Shown here: positions 17,714-26,545 of the stretch, one piece after another
Layout: each line of letters opens with the position of its first letter
How positions within the stretch are numbered: the stretch's first letter is position 1
Assembly (NCBI RefSeq): GCF_900187185.1
Contig: NZ_LT906465.1
Location: 2,046,001 to 2,110,000 of the forward strand
DNA from: Chryseobacterium taklimakanense
GTDB taxonomy: Bacteria; Bacteroidota; Bacteroidia; Flavobacteriales; Weeksellaceae
Direction of reading: 5' to 3'
DNA: 64,000 nt
The notes under the pieces: model-generated
The model's input: the letters and a program-made list of their open reading frames with translations, nothing else
What the model was told of the DNA's origin: nothing
Database searches by the model: none
Translations under genes and position numbers: made by a program

Positions 17714-19024
17714 ATGAGCAATATTGTCGCCATCGTTGGACGCCCCAACGTAGGAAAATCCACACTTTTCAACCGTTTACTTGAAAGAAGGGAGGCCATT
17801 GTAGATTCTACAGCCGGCGTCACCCGTGACCGACACTACGGAAAATCCGACTGGAACGGTGTAGATTTCACCGTCATCGATACAGGCGGTTACGAAGTCA
17901 ATACAGAAGATATTTTTCAGGAAGAAATTTCAAAGCAGGTGCAGTTGGCCATCGATGAAGCCACATCGATTATTTTTATGATGAATGTGGAAGAAGGCCT
18001 TACCGATACCGACCGGGAGATTTACGAAATGCTGCGCCGAAGCGGAAAACCAACGTATATAGTGGTCAACAAAGTGGATTCTGCAAAAGAAGAACTGGCG
18101 GCCACAGAATTCTATTCCTTAGGAATTGAAAAATATTACACTTTATCGTCCGCAACAGGTTCCGGAACCGGAGAACTGCTTGATGATATTGTCAAAGATT
18201 TCCCTACTAAAGATTACAAAGATCCATTTGAAGGCTTGCCCAAAATTACCATCGCCGGAAGGCCTAATGTCGGGAAGTCGACATTAACCAATGCGCTTTT
18301 AGACAATGAGAGAAATATCGTGACCGATATTGCAGGTACAACGAGAGATTCCATTGAGACGCTTTATAACAAATTCGGGCATGAGTTTGTGCTGGTAGAT
18401 ACCGCCGGAATGAGAAGGAAATCCAAGGTTAATGAGGATTTGGAGTTTTATTCCGTCATGCGTTCCGTCCGTGCGATTGAAAATTCGGATGTGGTCATTA
18501 TAATGGTGGATGCAACACAGGGCTGGGAATCTCAGGATATGAACATCTTTGGGATAGCACAGAAAAACCGCAAGGGCATCGTGATTTTGGTGAACAAGTG
18601 GGACCTTATCGAAGACAAGCAAACCAATACGATGCGTGATTTCGAAGCAGCCATTAAAAACAAAATCGGGCAGTTTACGGATATTCCGGTGCTGTTTGTT
18701 TCGGCTTTAACCAAGCAAAGAATCCTCAAAGCCGTAGATACCGCGATGGAAGTGTACGAAAACCGTAAAAAGAAAATCAAAACGTCACAACTGAACGAGG
18801 TGATGCTGCCGATTTTTGAAAACAATCCGCCACCTGCACTGAAAGGAAAATACATCAAGATCAAATACTGCGTACAGTTAGGAACGCCGAGTCCGCAATT
18901 TGTATTTTTCTGTAACCTTCCGCAATACGTGAAAGAACCTTACAAGCGCTTTACCGAAAACCAACTGCGTAAAAACTTTGGCTTTACCGGAGTTCCGATT
19001 GAGGTTTATTTCAGGCAGAAGTGA
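17714..19024 (+). CDS. der: Ribosome biogenesis GTPase Der (EngA)
   Basis: Double-GTPase needed for 50S subunit maturation. The two G domains each have a P-loop GRPNVGKST (about residues 8 and 181), DTGG/DTAGM and NKVD/NKWD. They are followed by the KH-like C-terminal domain ending [12 protein letters not shown] chose the ATG at 17714 because the protein then begins [11 protein letters not shown], as the family does; the frame is open upstream to a TTG at 17681. The stop codon TGA (19022-19024) is also the first three bases of an 8-bp repeat array. Confidence 0.97.
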   Translation: MSNIVAIVGRPNVGKSTLFNRLLERREAIVDSTAGVTRDRHYGKSDWNGVDFTVIDTGGYEVNTEDIFQEEISKQVQLAIDEATSIIFMMNVEEGLTDTDREIYEMLRRSGKPTYIVVNKVDSAKEELAATEFYSLGIEKYYTLSSATGSGTGELLDDIVKDFPTKDYKDPFEGLPKITIAGRPNVGKSTLTNALLDNERNIVTDIAGTTRDSIETLYNKFGHEFVLVDTAGMRRKSKVNEDLEFYSVMRSVRAIENSDVVIIMVDATQGWESQDMNIFGIAQKNRKGIVILVNKWDLIEDKQTNTMRDFEAAIKNKIGQFTDIPVLFVSALTKQRILKAVDTAMEVYENRKKKIKTSQLNEVMLPIFENNPPPALKGKYIKIKYCVQLGTPSPQFVFFCNLPQYVKEPYKRFTENQLRKNFGFTGVPIEVYFRQK

Positions 19025-19077
19025 TGTGGTGATTTGGTGATGTGATGATGTGATGATTTGATGATGCGATGATATGC
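19022..19077 (+). repeat. Left arm: seven 8-bp units TGATNYGR-like
   Basis: Seven units in exact 8-base register: TGATGTGG, TGATTTGG, TGATGTGA, TGATGTGA, TGATTTGA, TGATGCGA, TGATATGC. The first unit supplies the stop codon of der. The array faces an inverted array of the same unit after the four-helix-bundle gene. Confidence 0.9.
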
Positions 19078-19129
19078 TTTTGGGATGGATTGCTTTAGAG
19101 ATTTTATTAAATTTGATGAAAATTAGTTT

Positions 19130-19477
19130 GTGGAAAATAAAAATGAAATCTTAGATTTGGGAATTCGATTTTCTTTGAAAATCATTGAATTTACAGAATT
19201 ATTGGAAAGTCAGCGCAAATTTGTCATTGCGAATCAACTGTTAAAATGTGGAACTTCGATCGGAGCAAATATTTTCGAAGCGCAGTCAGCTGAAAGCAGG
19301 AACGATTTCCTTCACAAACTGAAAATATCGGATAAAGAGGCTAAAGAAACAGAATATTGGTTATTGTTGTGCGAATTAGCACAGTCATATCCTTTTGATC
19401 CGGAACTTAAAGCGATGCTCACAAGTATTCAAAAATTACTGTCAAAAATAATATCTTCTTCAAAACGAAACACCTGA
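19130..19477 (+). CDS. Four-helix bundle protein (S23/bAvd-like)
   Basis: A 115-residue all-helical protein. Family features are present: N-terminal FSLKIIEFTELL, VIANQLLKCGTSIGANIFEAQSA in the middle (about 38-60), then KLKISDKEAKETEYWLLL (about 69-86). This is the four-helix bundle family first seen as the 23S rRNA intervening-sequence protein and related to the Avd accessory protein of diversity-generating retroelements. The start is a GTG at 19130; no ATG lies near. It is enclosed between inverted 8-bp arrays that overlap the flanking der stop and upp start codons, so the gene and arrays look like one inserted unit. Confidence 0.9.
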   Translation: MENKNEILDLGIRFSLKIIEFTELLESQRKFVIANQLLKCGTSIGANIFEAQSAESRNDFLHKLKISDKEAKETEYWLLLCELAQSYPFDPELKAMLTSIQKLLSKIISSSKRNT

Positions 19478-19483
19478 TAGCCA

Positions 19484-19571
19484 ATCATCACATCATCACA
19501 TCACCACATCATCCCATCACCACATTAACCCATCACCGCATCAACACATTATCACATCATCACATCATCAT
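19484..19571 (-). repeat. Right arm: eleven 8-bp units, inverse of the left arm
   Basis: Eleven 8-base units starting ATCATCAC, ATCATCAC, ATCACCAC, ATCATCCC and ending ATCATCAT, the reverse complement of the left-arm theme (GTGATGAT). The last unit overlaps the ATG of upp (19570-19572). Confidence 0.9.
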
Positions 19572-20220
19572 GGTAACAATTCTTTCCGACCAGTTTTCCC
19601 TTGTCAATTCCTGGATCAACGATTTAAGAAACGTTGAGGTGCAAACCGACCGAATGAAATTCCGCAGAAATATGGAACGCATCGGGGAAATTGCCGCTTT
19701 CGAGATTTCCAAAGGTCTGGAACAGAAAGAACTCGAAATTACCACGCCTTTGGATAAAATCAAAGCGAGGGAGATTGCAGTTCAGCCCGTAATTACTACC
19801 ATTTTACGCGCAGGAGTTCCTTTGTTTCAGGGAATTTTAAATTATTTTGATAAAGCCGACTGCGGTTTCGTTGCCGCCTACAGAAAGCACGACGCTAACG
19901 ATTATTTCTCCATAAAGCAGGATTATCTTACCTGCCCGAATATCGACGGAAGACCTTTAATCGTCGCGGATCCCATGCTGGCGACAGGAGCAAGTTTGAT
20001 CGAAGCGCTGAAAGATCTGTTAAACCACGGAAAACCCACGCAGTTACATATCGTGGCAGCCATTGCGTCCAGAATTGGCGTAGAAACCGTTCAAAATGCC
20101 TATCCCGAGGCCAAGATTTGGATTGGTGCGCTGGATGAAAACCTGACTGCCAAAGGTTATATTACACCCGGGCTTGGCGATGCAGGCGATTTGAGTTACG
20201 GGGAGAAACTTCAAAGATAA
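19570..20220 (+). CDS. upp: Uracil phosphoribosyltransferase
   Basis: Pyrimidine salvage: uracil plus PRPP to UMP. The 216-residue type I PRTase has the PRPP-binding motif VADPMLATGASLIEAL (about 136-151). The C-terminal segment GYITPGLGDAGD (about 197-208) recognises uracil. The start ATG is built on the last unit of the upstream repeat array, so any change in the array length or its end would touch the translation start. Confidence 0.96.
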   Translation: MVTILSDQFSLVNSWINDLRNVEVQTDRMKFRRNMERIGEIAAFEISKGLEQKELEITTPLDKIKAREIAVQPVITTILRAGVPLFQGILNYFDKADCGFVAAYRKHDANDYFSIKQDYLTCPNIDGRPLIVADPMLATGASLIEALKDLLNHGKPTQLHIVAAIASRIGVETVQNAYPEAKIWIGALDENLTAKGYITPGLGDAGDLSYGEKLQR

Positions 20221-20224
20221 TCTG

Positions 20225-20374
20225 ATGAGAAATATTTTAGCCCTAATTCTTGCTCTTTTGGGAATTTATATGATGTATTTAGGGGTTAGTGCCGGCATTC
20301 AGCCGCCAACAGTAACTGGCATTGGTTTTATCCTAATTGCAGTGAAGTTTTTGATGAAAAACTCTAAACTTTAA
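20225..20374 (+). CDS. Small hydrophobic protein, 49 aa
   Basis: A short ORF that starts 4 bases after the upp stop. It encodes 49 residues with two probable membrane segments (about 3-22 and 31-43) joined by a GIQPPTVTG turn, and ends KNSKL. It overlaps the comF stop on the other strand by four bases. Close spacing to upp and the clean membrane pattern support a real gene, but no family is recognised. Confidence 0.6.
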   Translation: MRNILALILALLGIYMMYLGVSAGIQPPTVTGIGFILIAVKFLMKNSKL

Positions 20375-21021
20375 TCCACAGCCATTACCAGAACGCTCAC
20401 CTTATTATTTCCTTCTTTCAAAATTTCCCACGCCACAGAACTCATCGTATTTCCGGTGGTGAAAACATCATCAATAAGCAAAACGTGTTGATTTTGAACT
20501 GGTTTTGAAATTGAAAAAAGTTTTTCCGTTGCCGAACGGTGTGCTTTGTCCTTCAGTGCCTGCGCTTTTTTATAGAAATTTCTTTTGATTAAAGTGTGAT
20601 CGTACGGAATTTCAAAATGTTCTGAAAGTGTTTCCGTAAACAGATGCAGCTGATTATACCCGCGCTCTTTCAGCTTCTTCGGATGCAGCGGAACAGACAC
20701 CAATAAATCAGGCTTTTCATTTTTAAAATCAAGACGTTTTGCTGTCCATTCTGCCAGAATTTTCCCAACTTTTTCACGGCTTTTATATTTCAGATCATGC
20801 ACAATTTTTCGGGAAAGGCTTTCCTCCCCAAACTGCATCAATGCATAAGCATTTTCAACAGGGAAAAGTAATCTGCACCGCTTTTCCAGTTCATTTTCTT
20901 CTCCAAAAATATGGTGGGTGAAATGAATCTGATCCGTGCACGCTTCACAAACCAAATTTTCCGCATCAATAATGCTGTTGCAGTTCAGGCACCGGTTCGG
21001 AAAAAGAAAATCCAGAAACAT
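20371..21021 (-). CDS. ComF family phosphoribosyltransferase-like protein
   Basis: A 216-residue ComF-type protein, linked to DNA uptake in competent bacteria. The N-terminal zinc finger has two CxxC pairs (CLNCN and CEAC, residues about 11-32). The PRTase domain has the motif LLIDDVFTTGNTM (about 180-192) and the SVPLHPKKLKERGYNQ segment (about 109-124). In Bacteroidetes it is widespread; a role in uptake is inferred from the family. Confidence 0.92.
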   Translation of the reverse strand: MFLDFLFPNRCLNCNSIIDAENLVCEACTDQIHFTHHIFGEENELEKRCRLLFPVENAYALMQFGEESLSRKIVHDLKYKSREKVGKILAEWTAKRLDFKNEKPDLLVSVPLHPKKLKERGYNQLHLFTETLSEHFEIPYDHTLIKRNFYKKAQALKDKAHRSATEKLFSISKPVQNQHVLLIDDVFTTGNTMSSVAWEILKEGNNKVSVLVMAVD

Positions 21022-21067
21022 ATATTAAAAATAATCAAATCTGTGAAAACCCGTGAAATCTGCGGGA

Positions 21068-22537
21068 TTAAATAAACTCCTTCCTGATTTTCCCGATCGC
21101 CATTTTCATAGCTTCATTAAACTGCTCTTTCTCCAATCGCACCGGCGGCGCCATACGCACTTCGCAATCAATAATGCTGCACGATTCGCAGGTTACGCCC
21201 ACGTTTATGGTTTTCACACTGTCACTTTTCGCAAAATTTATTTTCTTTAAAGAGTTGGCATTCAATAATATTCCGATACAGTAGCTTCTGTTCGTGCCGT
21301 CAGAAAATGGATTTTTTTCCGAGGTCGAGATCACGAGATAGCTCAAACCGCTGTCTTTGTAGTGCGAAATTTGGGCTTCAGTGACCTGTTCATTTCCTTT
21401 TAAATTGATTAGATTTTTTATCGCAATCCATCTTCGGCAATAATGTTCATTGGTTGCGTTCGCGTGAGGCGCCTGCTGCTGGTTGAGGTGCAACTCCTTT
21501 AAAATCTGAACTTTATCAGATTTTTTCTTTTTGGTAAAACAAAGATAAAATAAGTCTTTAGTGCCAAAATCCTGCGGCAGAATATTGGTCAGACGATAAT
21601 AAAAAGTCTCGGGAGAATTGGTGAATTCATTAATCAGCTTTTCGAAGATTTTCGGTTGCCACTCCGGATTCTGGAAGAATTCTCCGATTTTTTGGGAGAG
21701 ATCTTCCCGACGGATCAGGAGGCTTCCCGCGAAATAGGAAGAGTAGAAGTTATTCATCAGTTCTTCAAAGCTGATAAAATCGAGCCAGGAATAGGTATTC
21801 GGTCGCGGCGATAAATTCAGGATGTTGTAGCCGATTTCTTTCGCTAAAATGAAATTTTTCTGGTCTTCATCCAAAAGAGTATTCAATAGTAGCGACTTAT
21901 TTTCAGGGATATAAAGTGAACGCAGTTTCCCGGTTGCGCCGTAAGTTTCAAAGTCAACAGTATTGATTTCGTACCCGAATTCATTGATTAGAATTTTTTC
22001 TAGCTCGTTGGAATTTGGTTTTTTTGAGAGAGTGTTCGCCGAAAAACATTCCTTTGCATTCGCTTCAATATCCGGAAAATAATTATCATAAAGTTCCTGG
22101 AAACTACGAACTACCGCAAAATAAAAACGCTCTTTTCCTAAGTTATAATTCTGCGAAATTTCAATAATGGTATTGATGAATGCTGTTACTTTTTTTGGCG
22201 ATTCGCTGATGATGTTGATGAGCGTATTGCGGTTGATGCCAAAAAGTTCCAGGGGAATTTCTTTGAAGAAATCAGACTTCAGTATTTCCGAAATTGGCGA
22301 CAGGCTTTTGTCGAGTTTTGTAGAAACCAGATCATCAAATTTACATTCCAGAATTTCTGAAAGTTGCAGAATTTTGTCGTGTTTCGGGTATTTCTTGCCG
22401 TTTTCGATCTCGTTCAGGTAAGATTTCGAAACGCCGGTCCTGTTCGCCAAATCCTGCAGGGACCAGTTTTTCTTTTGGCGCTGCTGCTTTAGTTTCAGTC
22501 CGAAAACGGTCTTTATATAGTCACTTTCTGTGGTCAT
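21068..22537 (-). CDS. XRE/ScfR-type regulator (RamB-like), ImmA/IrrE-related
   Basis: A 489-residue transcription factor. An N-terminal XRE helix-turn-helix (about 11-68, WSLQDLANRTGVSKSYLNEIENG) is followed by an IrrE/ImmA-related domain (about 150-330). A C-terminal short-chain fatty acyl regulator domain carries the CESCSIIDCEVR cysteine motif (about 445-456). The HExxH zinc motif of active ImmA proteases is not seen, so it is probably a sensor, not a protease. Relatives such as RamB control acetate and glyoxylate genes. It is divergent from aceB, with paired inverted repeats in the gap, so it likely regulates aceB-aceA and itself. Confidence 0.88.
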   Translation of the reverse strand: MTTESDYIKTVFGLKLKQQRQKKNWSLQDLANRTGVSKSYLNEIENGKKYPKHDKILQLSEILECKFDDLVSTKLDKSLSPISEILKSDFFKEIPLELFGINRNTLINIISESPKKVTAFINTIIEISQNYNLGKERFYFAVVRSFQELYDNYFPDIEANAKECFSANTLSKKPNSNELEKILINEFGYEINTVDFETYGATGKLRSLYIPENKSLLLNTLLDEDQKNFILAKEIGYNILNLSPRPNTYSWLDFISFEELMNNFYSSYFAGSLLIRREDLSQKIGEFFQNPEWQPKIFEKLINEFTNSPETFYYRLTNILPQDFGTKDLFYLCFTKKKKSDKVQILKELHLNQQQAPHANATNEHYCRRWIAIKNLINLKGNEQVTEAQISHYKDSGLSYLVISTSEKNPFSDGTNRSYCIGILLNANSLKKINFAKSDSVKTINVGVTCESCSIIDCEVRMAPPVRLEKEQFNEAMKMAIGKIRKEFI

Positions 22538-22705
22538 TTTCGTCTTTTTAAAAGGATGTCATGATTAACGAAACATAGTGCAGTGAGGAATCTTTTTAGT
22601 TGAGATTCGTTACACTTCATTCAGAATGATAAATAAATTAAATCAATTTAAAATCATTCTAAACAGCACCAAAAATCCCGATGGATACAAATGTAATAAA
22701 ATGAA

Positions 22706-22754
22706 AGCGATTATTCGCATAATAAAATTTTAAAATAATTAGCGAACGTTCGCT
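22706..22754. promoter_or_regulatory. Two operator-like inverted repeats between regulator and aceB
   Basis: A perfect 14-bp palindrome AGCGAACGTTCGCT (22741-22754) and an inverted repeat AGCGATTATTCGCA (22706-22719) share AGCGA/TTCGC half-sites, with starts 35 bases apart. The downstream one sits where the -33 region of the aceB promoter should be. The rest of the 274-base gap holds no gene. Confidence 0.6.
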
Positions 22755-22774
22755 GATAGTGAAAATATTTTTTG

Positions 22775-22782
22775 TAGGTTTG
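22775..22782 (+). promoter_or_regulatory. aceB promoter -7 element
   Basis: TAGGTTTG matches TAnnTTTG and lies 30 bases before the aceB ATG. The palindrome at 22741-22754 overlaps the expected -33 position. Confidence 0.55.
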
Positions 22783-22811
22783 TAACATCAAATAACAGAT
22801 ACAATAAAGAT

Positions 22812-24389
22812 ATGGAAACACAAACGCAAATGAAAGTTCTTGCAAATGAGCAGTTTCAGGATATTTTCTCGCCGGAATTGGTCAATTTCCTCACTGAACT
22901 TCATCAAAAATTTAACGGAAGGCGCCTTGAGCTTCTAACCGCAAGAAAAGCCAAACAGAATGAATTTGATCTGGGGAAACTGCCTTCTTTTCCGAAGGAG
23001 ACCGAAGAAATCCGAAACGGTGATTGGGTTTGTAATCCTTTGCCGAAGGATCTTTTAGACAGACGCGTCGAGATTACGGGGCCGGTTGACAGAAAAATGG
23101 TCATCAACGCCCTGAACTCCGGCTCATCAACTTTTATGGCAGATTTTGAGGATTCCAATGCCCCGACCTGGCAAAACTGTATGGAAGGGCAAATCAATCT
23201 TTCAGATGCCGTCAACAAAACCATTTCATTTGAAAACAAAGCCGGCAAAAAATATCAGCTTGGTGAAAAGACTGCGGTGCTATTGGTTCGTCCGCGCGGG
23301 CTTCATCTTGATGAGAAACACATTGAATTTGATGGTGAAACGGCTTCCGGATCGCTCACCGATTTTGGAATTTTCTTTTTCCGAAATGCCAAAAAACTGG
23401 TTGAAAACGGCAGCGGACCTTATTTCTATCTCCCGAAACTGGAGCATTATGAGGAAGCGAGATGGTGGAATGATGTCTTTGTTTTTGCCCAGGAATATGT
23501 AGGTATTCAGCAGGGAACGGTCAAGGCGACGGTGCTTATCGAGACGATAACTGCTTCTTTTCAGTTGGATGAAATTCTTTATGAATTGAAAGAACACAGC
23601 GCTGGCCTCAATTGCGGTCGTTGGGATTATATCTTTTCCTACATCAAAAAATTCAGAAACCTGCCCGAATTTTTAGTTCCTGACCGTGATCAGGTGACGA
23701 TGACTTCGCCGTTTATGAGTGCGTATTCCAAAAGGGTTATCCAGGTTTGCCACAAACGCGGCGTTCATGCGATGGGAGGAATGGCAGCCCAAATTCCGGT
23801 GAAAAATAATGAAGAGGAAAACGAAACAGCCTACGCAAAAGTGCGTGCCGACAAAGAACGCGAGGTGAAAAACGGCCATGACGGAACGTGGGTTGCACAT
23901 CCGGGACTGGTTCCTGTAGCGAAGGAGATTTTTGATGAATTTATGCCGACACCTAACCAAATTGATAAAAAACACAATGACTATCATATATCTGAAGCCG
24001 ATTTGCTGGAAATTCCGAAAGGAACAATCACCGAAAATGGCGTAAGAAAAAACATCAACGTGGGGATTCTTTATATCGAATCATGGCTGATGGGAACCGG
24101 AGCCGCTGCACTTTATAACTTGATGGAAGACGCTGCAACCGCAGAGATTTCTAGGACACAGGTTTGGCAGTGGCTTAAAAACCGGGCAAAACTGGACGAC
24201 GGCAGAACTTTAACTCCGGAAATGGTATTGGACTGGGAAAAAGAAGAGCTGGAAAATATCAAAGATTATGTTGGCGAAGAACGTTACGCCAGCGGAAAAT
24301 TTGAGCTCGCAACGGAACTTTTCAATGATTTGGTGCTCAATGAAAACTTCGATGAATTCCTTACTCTGAAAGCTTATCAGTACTTGTAA
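22812..24389 (+). CDS. aceB: Malate synthase A
   Basis: Second enzyme of the glyoxylate shunt: glyoxylate plus acetyl-CoA to malate. A 525-residue isoform A protein. Conserved segments include TFMADFEDSNAPTW (about 112-125), LLVRPRGLHLDEKH, ATVLIETITASFQL with an acidic residue of the Mg site, and GLNCGRWDYIFSYIKKF (about 265-281). The C-terminal NVGILYIESWLMGTGAAALYN region closes the active site. It is 171 bases upstream of aceA on the same strand, so the shunt genes are paired; a 7-bp repeat array lies between them. Confidence 0.96.
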   Translation: METQTQMKVLANEQFQDIFSPELVNFLTELHQKFNGRRLELLTARKAKQNEFDLGKLPSFPKETEEIRNGDWVCNPLPKDLLDRRVEITGPVDRKMVINALNSGSSTFMADFEDSNAPTWQNCMEGQINLSDAVNKTISFENKAGKKYQLGEKTAVLLVRPRGLHLDEKHIEFDGETASGSLTDFGIFFFRNAKKLVENGSGPYFYLPKLEHYEEARWWNDVFVFAQEYVGIQQGTVKATVLIETITASFQLDEILYELKEHSAGLNCGRWDYIFSYIKKFRNLPEFLVPDRDQVTMTSPFMSAYSKRVIQVCHKRGVHAMGGMAAQIPVKNNEEENETAYAKVRADKEREVKNGHDGTWVAHPGLVPVAKEIFDEFMPTPNQIDKKHNDYHISEADLLEIPKGTITENGVRKNINVGILYIESWLMGTGAAALYNLMEDAATAEISRTQVWQWLKNRAKLDDGRTLTPEMVLDWEKEELENIKDYVGEERYASGKFELATELFNDLVLNENFDEFLTLKAYQYL

Positions 24390-24396
24390 AATGCAG

Positions 24397-24466
24397 AATG
24401 TACAATGTACAATGTATAAAGTACAATGTATAAAGTACAATGTATAAAGTACAATGTAATATGTAC
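24397..24466 (+). repeat. Ten 7-bp units between aceB and aceA
   Basis: An array in exact 7-base register: AATGTAC twice, then AATGTAT/AAAGTAC three times, ending AATGTAA, TATGTAC. Units contain near-palindromic GTACAATGTAC, so the array can fold. It begins 8 bases after the aceB stop. Confidence 0.85.
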
Positions 24467-24559
24467 AGCCTAATTAAAAGCAATTTTATTCAAAACCCAA
24501 GAGCATAATAAAATATTTAAACAATACAAAAAAGAAAAATAAATAAATTCAGAAATATT

Positions 24560-25846
24560 ATGAAAAATCAGGAACAGATCCAGCAACTGGAAAAAGAGTG
24601 GTTAGAAAGCCCGAGATGGAAAGGTGTTAAAAGGCCATATACCGCAGAAGATGTGCTAAAACTTCGCGGCAGCTACAAACTCGATTACACCATCGCAAAA
24701 CTAATGTCGGAAAAACTTTGGGAAAAACTGAACACCCAGGATTTCGTGGCGGGACTTGGTGCTTTGACGGGAAATCAGGCGGTGCAGGAAGTAGATGCAG
24801 GTCTCGAGGCAATCTATCTTTCGGGATGGCAAGTTGCAGCCGATGCCAATTTATCAGGTGAAATGTATCCCGACCAGTCGCTTTATCCGGCGAATTCTGT
24901 ACCTTCTGTGGTAAAAAGAATTAACAATGCACTTTTGAGAGCGGACCAAATTCAGTCGGTAAATAATGTGGATGAGGTGAACAGAAAAAATTACCTCGTA
25001 CCAATCGTTGCCGATGCAGAAGCCGGATTTGGTGGAAATTTGAACGCTTTTGAACTGATGAAACAAATGATCGAAGCCGGTGCGGCCGGAGTTCACTTCG
25101 AAGACCAGCTTTCTTCAGCTAAAAAATGCGGGCATTTGGGCGGAAAAGTTTTAGTTCCCACTCAGGAAGCGATCAACAAACTGATTGCGGCCCGTTTGGC
25201 GGCCGATGTTTGTGGCGTGCCGACGGTTTTGGTGGCAAGAACCGACGCTGATGCTGCAGATTTGCTGACTTCTGATATCGACGAAAGAGACCATAAATTC
25301 ATCAAAGGTGAAAGAACTTCCGAAGGTTTTTATTATGTGAACAACGGTGTAGAGCAGGGTATCGACAGAGGTTTGTCCTACGCGCCTTATGCAGATTTGA
25401 TCTGGATGGAAACCTCTAATCCTGATCTGGATTACGCAAGAAAATTCGCTGAAGGAATCCACGCTAAATTCCCCGGGAAAATGCTGGCGTATAACTGTTC
25501 ACCGTCTTTTAATTGGGCAGCGAAGCTATCTGTTGCTGAAATGGAAACGTTCCGTGAAGAGCTGGCGAAAATGGGCTACAAATTCCAGTTCATCACTTTA
25601 GCAGGTTTCCATGCGCTGAACACTTCGATGTTCGAACTGGCTTCGGCTTACAAAGAAAGAGGAATGGCAGGATACAGCGAACTGCAGGAGAGAGAATTCG
25701 CACTGCAGGCCAAAGGTTTCCGCGCCGTGAAACACCAAAGCTTCGTAGGAACCGGATATTTTGATACCGTTCAAACCGTGGTTACTGCGGGCAACGCATC
25801 TACTACTGCTTTGGCGGGATCTACGGAAGAGGAGCAGTTTCATTAA
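24560..25846 (+). CDS. aceA: Isocitrate lyase
   Basis: First enzyme of the glyoxylate shunt: isocitrate to succinate plus glyoxylate. The 428-residue protein has the signature [10 protein letters not shown] with the catalytic Cys190, the Mg site region [12 protein letters not shown] (about 148-159), [11 protein letters not shown], and SPSFNW near 315. Length matches bacterial AceA (434 in E. coli). It follows aceB and is probably under the divergent ScfR-type regulator. Confidence 0.97.
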   Translation: MKNQEQIQQLEKEWLESPRWKGVKRPYTAEDVLKLRGSYKLDYTIAKLMSEKLWEKLNTQDFVAGLGALTGNQAVQEVDAGLEAIYLSGWQVAADANLSGEMYPDQSLYPANSVPSVVKRINNALLRADQIQSVNNVDEVNRKNYLVPIVADAEAGFGGNLNAFELMKQMIEAGAAGVHFEDQLSSAKKCGHLGGKVLVPTQEAINKLIAARLAADVCGVPTVLVARTDADAADLLTSDIDERDHKFIKGERTSEGFYYVNNGVEQGIDRGLSYAPYADLIWMETSNPDLDYARKFAEGIHAKFPGKMLAYNCSPSFNWAAKLSVAEMETFREELAKMGYKFQFITLAGFHALNTSMFELASAYKERGMAGYSELQEREFALQAKGFRAVKHQSFVGTGYFDTVQTVVTAGNASTTALAGSTEEEQFH

Positions 25847-25916
25847 TAAACAGTAAAACTAAAAGTTAAACTGGCTTTAAATCATTTATTCTCCATATTT
25901 TTAATTTTGTTGTTTG

Positions 25917-25958
25917 AAAAAGGGTCTTTCCGGATTTTCGGAAGGGCTTTTTGTTTTT
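25917..25958 (+). terminator. Terminator after aceA
   Basis: An imperfect hairpin (CTTTCCG, short loop, CGGAAGGG) is followed by two T runs. It lies 70 bases past the aceA stop. Confidence 0.6.
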
Positions 25959-26017
25959 TAAAACTATAAAATCCGATCGCGAAAACTTCCCCTCAAAATT
26001 CATCTCTCAACTTTCGC

Positions 26018-26025
26018 TATCTTTG
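26018..26025 (+). promoter_or_regulatory. queD promoter, almost leaderless
   Basis: TATCTTTG matches the -7 element. Its last base is only 4 bases before the queD ATG at 26030, so the transcript should begin at or right beside the start codon. Confidence 0.55.
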
Positions 26026-26029
26026 CAGC

Positions 26030-26473
26030 ATGATAAGGATTACCAAAATTTTCACTTTCGAAACTGCCCATGTTCTGTACAATTACGACGGAAAGTGTAA
26101 GAATATGCACGGCCATTCCTACAAACTTTTTGTAACGGTAAAGGGCAAGCCAATCGATGATCTTAACAACCCGAAAAACGGAATGGTGGTGGATTTTGGC
26201 GATATCAAGAAAATTGTGAAAGAGGAAGTCGTGGATGTGTGGGATCACGCAGTGCTGATCAATGCGCTGTCGCCCCACAAAGAACTGGGTGAAGATCTGG
26301 AACGTAAAGGCCATAAAGTCATTTACTGCAACTATCAGCCGACCTGCGAAAATATGCTTTATGACATTGCTGAAAAAATTAAAAAACATCTGACGCAACA
26401 TGTTCAACTGGCTTATCTGAAAATGCACGAAACTGAAAACTCTTATGGTGAATGGTTTGCCGAAGAAAATTAA
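26030..26473 (+). CDS. queD: 6-pyruvoyl-tetrahydropterin / 6-carboxytetrahydropterin synthase family
   Basis: A 147-residue T-fold enzyme of the PTPS/QueD family, making 6-carboxytetrahydropterin for queuosine. Zn ligands are His16-type FETAHVL and the CKNMHGHSY pair (about 24-31). The catalytic segment is DVWDHAVLIN, and PTCENMLYDIA is the substrate-binding ENP-like motif with the Glu. The CxxxHGH cysteine is present, which fits QueD. Other queuosine genes are not in view, so the QueD call rests on the motif. Confidence 0.9.
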   Translation: MIRITKIFTFETAHVLYNYDGKCKNMHGHSYKLFVTVKGKPIDDLNNPKNGMVVDFGDIKKIVKEEVVDVWDHAVLINALSPHKELGEDLERKGHKVIYCNYQPTCENMLYDIAEKIKKHLTQHVQLAYLKMHETENSYGEWFAEEN

Positions 26474-26515
26474 TTTGAAAATGTGCTAATTTGGGAATTT
26501 GAAAATTCCGAATCT

Positions 26516-26545
26516 GTCATTGCGAACGAAGTGAAGATTCTCTCA
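26516..26545 (+). repeat. Fragment of a dispersed repeat in the lpxH leader
   Basis: The sequence TGTCATTGCGAACGAAGTG with AAGATTCTCTC after it resembles the common GTCATTGCGA...GAAGCAATC repeat of Bacteroidetes chromosomes (recalled from general knowledge, not checked). AATTTG-rich short units precede it from 26473. It ends at the lpxH start codon. Confidence 0.45.

Noticed and set aside
19022-19571. CRISPR array
   Set aside because: Units are 8 bp without spacers, the two arrays are inverted, and no cas genes are near.
21068-22537. Active ImmA-type metalloprotease
   Set aside because: No HExxH zinc motif is visible; the C-terminal ScfR domain supports a regulator.
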